A stretch of DNA of 64,000 nt. Source: JBFMFR01 sp040752025 (GTDB taxonomy: Bacteria; Chloroflexota; Anaerolineae; Anaerolineales; UBA4823). Each line of letters begins with the position of its first letter. The first letter of the stretch is position 1. The notes beneath the pieces are model-generated. The model searched no databases. It was not told the DNA's origin and was given only the letters and a program-made list of their open reading frames with translations. This document shows, in pieces, positions 60,987 to 64,000 of the stretch. Location of the stretch: NCBI GenBank assembly GCA_040752025.1, contig JBFMFR010000001.1, positions 1 through 64,000 on the forward strand, in the 5' to 3' direction. Both the position numbers and the translations under genes were made by a program.

Positions 60987-61559
60987 ATGCGCAAGACGAA
61001 TGAGACCGTCACTTCACTGACCGGCTTCGCCGAAGACGAGCTGCTCAGCCGCGCCCGCCGCCTGGACCGCTACGCCCTGGGGGAGCTGCACGAGCGCTAT
61101 TACCCGCAGGTCTACCCGTATGTATATTTCCGCCTGGGCGACGAGCCCGCCAGCCAGGACATCGCTGCCGAGGTCTTCCTGCGCTTCCTGGAGGCCGCCC
61201 GGCGCCGCCGTGGCCCGCGTCGCGATCTGTCCGCCTGGCTGCTGAGCACTGCCGCCCGCCTGGTGGACGAGCGCCTGCAAGCGGGCGGCGAAAACACCTC
61301 CCGGCACTCCGAGCGCCCCTCGCTGCTGGACCACCTGCCCGGGCTCGACGACCAGGAAGCCCAACTGCAAACCTTGCAGGCGCGCCAGGCGCTGCAAAGC
61401 CTGCCGCCCGACTTGCAGCATTTCCTGGCGCTGCGCTTCGCCTGTCCATGTACCCTGGAAGAAGCTTCTGCCCGGCTGGAGAAGGCCGGCGGCGACACGC
61501 GTGGGCTGCAGTTCCGCGCCCTGAGCGCCCTGCGGCGCGCCCTGGAGAAATCCGCATGA
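60987..61559 (+). CDS. ECF-type RNA polymerase sigma factor
   Basis: A 190-aa sigma-70-family factor. Region 2 is visible as YALGELHERYYPQVYPYVYFRLGDEPASQDIAAEVFLRFLEAA; region 4 is LPPDLQHFLALRFACPCTLEEAS and RALSALRRALEKSA. Regions 1 and 3 are missing, as in ECF factors. Its TGA overlaps the ATG of the following membrane protein, which is likely its anti-sigma or partner. Confidence 0.88.
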   Translation: MRKTNETVTSLTGFAEDELLSRARRLDRYALGELHERYYPQVYPYVYFRLGDEPASQDIAAEVFLRFLEAARRRRGPRRDLSAWLLSTAARLVDERLQAGGENTSRHSERPSLLDHLPGLDDQEAQLQTLQARQALQSLPPDLQHFLALRFACPCTLEEASARLEKAGGDTRGLQFRALSALRRALEKSA

Positions 61560-62434
61560 GCCGCCGTGTCGACCCGAAGCTCAGGGCCCTGGAGGTATGC
61601 CTGCAAAGTTTGCAAACCGGGGCCGATGCCGAGGAACTGCTGGCAGCCTACCCGCGCTACGCCGAGGAGCTGCGCCCGCTGCTGCATGCATCTCAGTTGA
61701 TGCGCCAGTTGGCGCCAGCCGGCCCGCCGCCCGAACTGGCCCAGGAGCACAGCCGGGCCGATTTCCTGGAAATGGCCCAGCGCATGCTGCCGCCCTCGCC
61801 CAGGCGCTGGCTGGCGCCGCTGGGCCGGGCCCTGTTCTACCTGCTGCTGTTAATCCTGGGGCTGGCGCTGCTGGCGGGCGGTCTGATGATCGGCGCTTCT
61901 TACGCCATGCCCGGCGGGCTGCTCTACCCCGTGCAGCTCGCTGGCGAACAGGCGCGCCTGTCACTGACCAGGGACGCGGCCCAACGCCTGGAGTTGGAAA
62001 AATCCTTCGACCGCCAGCACCTGGCGCAGGTGCAGCGCCTGGCGGGGCGCGGCCAGGCAGCCCCGGTCGATTTCAGCGCCGGTTTGAGCCAAATGCAGGG
62101 GGAGACCTGGCAGGTTGGCGAGCTGAGCGTGATCGTGCCCCCCGACGCCCGCCTGGTGGGCAGCCTTGCCCCGGGGTTCTACGTCAACGTGCTGGGCGAG
62201 CTGCGCCCGGACGGCAGCATCCTGGCCCGCCAGATCCAGCCGCGCCAGTACCACATCGTTGGCGAACTGCAAGCGCTCACGGAGGAGCATCTGGTGGTGT
62301 CCGGGTTGGAGATTCGGCTCACCTCCGACAGTGTCTTCTACGGACAGCCTGCGCCCGGCGAGCGGGTGCAGGTGTGGGCGCTGCTCAGCCTGGAGCAGGC
62401 GCTGCAAGCCCGCCTGGTAGAAACCCTCGACTGA
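61556..62434 (+). CDS. Membrane protein paired with the ECF sigma factor (DUF5667/DUF5666-like)
   Basis: A 292-aa protein. The N-terminal about 85 residues are cytoplasmic and helical with a DUF5667-like look (LEVCLQSLQTGADAEELLAAYPRYAEELRPLL), then one membrane helix (about 92-120), a helical region, and a C-terminal DUF5666-like beta domain (GELRPDGSILARQIQPRQYHIVGELQAL). Topology and the coupled start suggest an anti-sigma factor. No zinc-binding HxxxCxxC motif is present. Confidence 0.75.
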   Translation: MSRRVDPKLRALEVCLQSLQTGADAEELLAAYPRYAEELRPLLHASQLMRQLAPAGPPPELAQEHSRADFLEMAQRMLPPSPRRWLAPLGRALFYLLLLILGLALLAGGLMIGASYAMPGGLLYPVQLAGEQARLSLTRDAAQRLELEKSFDRQHLAQVQRLAGRGQAAPVDFSAGLSQMQGETWQVGELSVIVPPDARLVGSLAPGFYVNVLGELRPDGSILARQIQPRQYHIVGELQALTEEHLVVSGLEIRLTSDSVFYGQPAPGERVQVWALLSLEQALQARLVETLD

Positions 62435-62449
62435 GCCACACCCCAGCCT

Positions 62450-62488
62450 AAAACAAAAACGCCCTTGGGAAGCGAACTCCCAGGGGCG
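62450..62488 (-). terminator. Terminator of the Ras-like GTPase gene
   Basis: Stem CGCCCTTGGGA (62460-62470) / TCCCAGGGGCG (62478-62488) with one G-T pair; on the minus strand it is followed by TTTTTGTTTT. Confidence 0.7.
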
Positions 62489-62511
62489 GGGACACACCTG
62501 TTTCTCCGGCT

Positions 62512-63039
62512 CTATTTGCGTTCGAGCAGTTCCTGCGCCAGGCGCTCGAAAGCCTGGGCCACGCCATTCCCGCTTTTCGCGCTGGTCACGAACCACTCGG
62601 CTTTCAGGCGCTCAGCCGCCTCGGCCAACTGGTTATCTTCGATCTCGCGGCTGTCCAACAGGTCAATCTTGTTGCCTGCCAGGATCAGCGCCACCTTCGG
62701 GTTCACCTGGCGCAGCCGCTGGGCGTAGGTTTCGATGCCCACCAGCGTGCCCTTGCGAGTCAGGTCGCAAACCAACAGCGCCCCGCTCGCCCCCTGCAGG
62801 TAGCTGGTCTGCACACCGGTGAACTCCTCGCTGCCCGCCAGGTCCCAAACCAGCAGGTGGATCGGCGGGTAATTCGCCAGCTCGACGGTGCGCCGCGAGA
62901 CTTTGACGCCGATCGTGCTCAGGTAGCGCTCGTCGAAGCGCCCTTCAACGAAGCGCATCACCAGGCTGGTCTTGCCCACGGCAAAGTCCCCCAGCATGCA
63001 AATCTTCTTTTGGATCACCGTGCTGATATCATCGCTCAA
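62512..63039 (-). CDS. Ras/Rab-like small GTPase
   Basis: A 175-aa stand-alone GTPase. G1 is GDFAVGKT (residues 17-24), a switch I Thr lies in YLSTIGVKV, G3 is WDLAGSE, G4 is NKID and G5 is TSAK. The residue equivalent to catalytic Gln61 of Ras is Ser (WDTAGQE in Rab), which suggests slow intrinsic hydrolysis. No C-terminal lipid motif. The frame is open to 63690 over the cyclase gene; the TTG at 63039 follows AAGGA and gives MSDDISTVIQKK. It is divergent from the cyclase. Confidence 0.88.
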   Translation of the reverse strand: MSDDISTVIQKKICMLGDFAVGKTSLVMRFVEGRFDERYLSTIGVKVSRRTVELANYPPIHLLVWDLAGSEEFTGVQTSYLQGASGALLVCDLTRKGTLVGIETYAQRLRQVNPKVALILAGNKIDLLDSREIEDNQLAEAAERLKAEWFVTSAKSGNGVAQAFERLAQELLERK

Positions 63040-63087
63040 CGTAGTATTCCTTGTTTGTAAACTTTCGTTACCCGATACCGATGTAAT

Positions 63088-63104
63088 GTATAATTGGATT
63101 ATAC
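63088..63104. promoter_or_regulatory. Symmetric bidirectional promoter
   Basis: GTATAAT (63088-63094), TGG, ATTATAC (63098-63104) is a perfect palindrome that supplies a TATAAT -10 box on each strand. It lies between the divergent GTPase (start 63039) and cyclase (start 63127). Confidence 0.55.
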
Positions 63105-63126
63105 CAGCTTTGACCCGTAGACCCCC

Positions 63127-64000
63127 ATGAGCGACTACCCTCCAGAAATCATTGCCAGGTTGCTTCAAATCGAAGGGATCGATTATGCCATCCTGGATGC
63201 GCGCCAGCGCGTGCAAGCCTATAGCCCTGGGCTGCCCGATCTCAGCCTGGCGCCCCAGGACAGCGCTTTGCACGGGCAGGAGTTGGCCGACCTGTTCCCC
63301 GAGCTGGTAGGCTACGACGAGGTGCTGGCCGAGATGCGCGCTGGCAGGCAGTCCCAGTTGCTGATCGAGCGTATTTATCGCGCCAGCCTGCGCGGCCAGC
63401 CGGGTTACGTCACCCTGCGGCTGCTGCCTCATGCAGACGGCTGGCTGTTGGTCGCCAGGGACGCCACCACCGTCGGGCTGCTGGAGCAGCGCATCACCCA
63501 GCAGCGCAACGAGATTTCCCTTCTGGCAGCGCGCCTGGAAACCGCCCGGGCGCGCCTGGACGACCTGCTGCACCGCTTCGTGCCCGGGCAGGTGGCCGAC
63601 ATCATGCTGAACCACCAGCGGCCTGTCCTGCCAGGCGGCGAGCGCCGCCAGGTCAGCGTGCTGTTTGCCGACCTGCGCGGCTTCGCTCACTGGGCAGCAG
63701 AGCGCCAGCCGGAAATGGTGCTGGCGACGATCAACGCCATTTTCGAAAGCGCTCTACCGATCCTGCTCGAAAAAGGCGCCACCCTGGATAAGTTCATCGG
63801 CGATGCCATCATGGCCTTCTTCAATGCCCCAGGCGACCAGCCCGACCACGCCCAGCGCGCCCTGGAATGCGCCCGCCAACTGCAGAATTTTTCGCTGGCC
63901 GGCCTGGAGCTTCGCTTCGGCATCGGGGTCAGCGCCGGCCCGGTGGTGGCCGGGAACGTTGGCACGCTGAAAGCCATGCAATACACCATCCTGGGTGACA
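63127..64000 (+). CDS. Class III adenylate/guanylate cyclase, 3' end outside the window
   Basis: A frame of 291 codons running off the edge. The N-terminal about 120 residues form a PAS-like sensor (IDYAILDARQRVQAYSPGLPDL), followed by a coiled coil (about 122-145) and a class III cyclase domain: VSVLFADLRGF with the first metal Asp, DKFIGDAIMAFFNAP with the second Asp, GIGVSAGPVVAGNVG, and YTILGD at the end. Whether it makes cAMP or cGMP cannot be decided. It may pair with the divergent GTPase as a signalling unit. Confidence 0.88.
   Translation, partial: MSDYPPEIIARLLQIEGIDYAILDARQRVQAYSPGLPDLSLAPQDSALHGQELADLFPELVGYDEVLAEMRAGRQSQLLIERIYRASLRGQPGYVTLRLLPHADGWLLVARDATTVGLLEQRITQQRNEISLLAARLETARARLDDLLHRFVPGQVADIMLNHQRPVLPGGERRQVSVLFADLRGFAHWAAERQPEMVLATINAIFESALPILLEKGATLDKFIGDAIMAFFNAPGDQPDHAQRALECARQLQNFSLAGLELRFGIGVSAGPVVAGNVGTLKAMQYTILGD

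Noticed and set aside
63040..63690. N-terminal extension of the Ras-like GTPase
   Set aside because: It lies antisense to the cyclase coding sequence and has no domain; the TTG at 63039 with AAGGA gives a normal-length GTPase.
1..64000. tRNA or rRNA genes
   Set aside because: No tRNA cloverleaf or rRNA-like stretch was recognised by eye in the intergenic regions; a dedicated scan was not possible.

Overview
The window looks like a chromosome segment of an anaerobic or facultative bacterium of the phylum Chloroflexota, most likely class Anaerolineae. This is inferred from the gene repertoire and protein style (a type-2 IleRS, a NACHT-FGE protein, HerA-NurA, a Ras-like GTPase, an ECF sigma factor paired with a DUF5666-type membrane protein); no marker gene proves it. 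Most of the DNA is GC-rich. The first 1.9 kb is clearly AT-richer and begins with the end of an IS66-type transposase, so it is probably an acquired island.

Layout: (1) 1-1.9 kb: IS remnant, an unknown 150-aa protein and a DNA methyltransferase. (2) 1.9-6.5 kb: ileS and a fused DmsB-DmsC-like electron-transfer/membrane-anchor protein with no catalytic subunit beside it. (3) 6.6-16.2 kb, minus strand: a SWIM protein, a small holin-like membrane protein, a large PAS/GAF histidine kinase and a complete seven-gene Mrp cation/proton antiporter operon (A-G). (4) 16.4-17.3 kb: a nuclease-like lipoprotein. (5) 17.4-37.5 kb: the metabolic core. A minus-strand operon encodes a RAM-domain regulator, HndB-, NuoE- and NuoF-like subunits and an FdhA/NuoG-like subunit. 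A plus-strand operon encodes a full hydrogenase-4/formate-hydrogenlyase-type group 4 [NiFe] hydrogenase (HyfA-I) plus HycH and HycI maturation proteins. A two-component system lies between them. The two operons are preceded by nearly identical 60-bp promoter blocks (51/60 identical) in inverted orientation.

(6) 37.5-48.5 kb: GNAT acetyltransferase, NurA / small HAS-barrel-like protein / HerA, ferritin, a MEMO-family protein, a CBS-domain membrane transporter, PriA and a phosphoribosyltransferase. (7) 48.5-54.2 kb, minus strand: a polyphosphate operon (two PPK2, PPK1, CHAD protein) divergent from a Crp/Fnr regulator. (8) 55-59 kb: a NACHT-FGE protein whose start carries an 8-bp tandem duplication that breaks the reading frame, followed by about 0.9 kb of palindromic and MITE-like repeats that have invaded a small gene. 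(9) 59-64 kb: the NrfHA nitrite reductase, a sigma factor/membrane regulator pair, a Ras-like GTPase and a class III nucleotide cyclase that runs off the end.

Most interesting reading: the co-regulated NuoE/NuoF/G-like module and the Hyf membrane hydrogenase may form one complex I-like, ion-translocating NAD(P)H-linked hydrogenase. The FdhA-like subunit has Ala where formate dehydrogenases have the metal-binding Sec/Cys and lacks the His-ligated FeS motif, so it is probably a structural or electron-relay subunit and not a formate dehydrogenase. This is inference from the sequence and needs biochemical proof.
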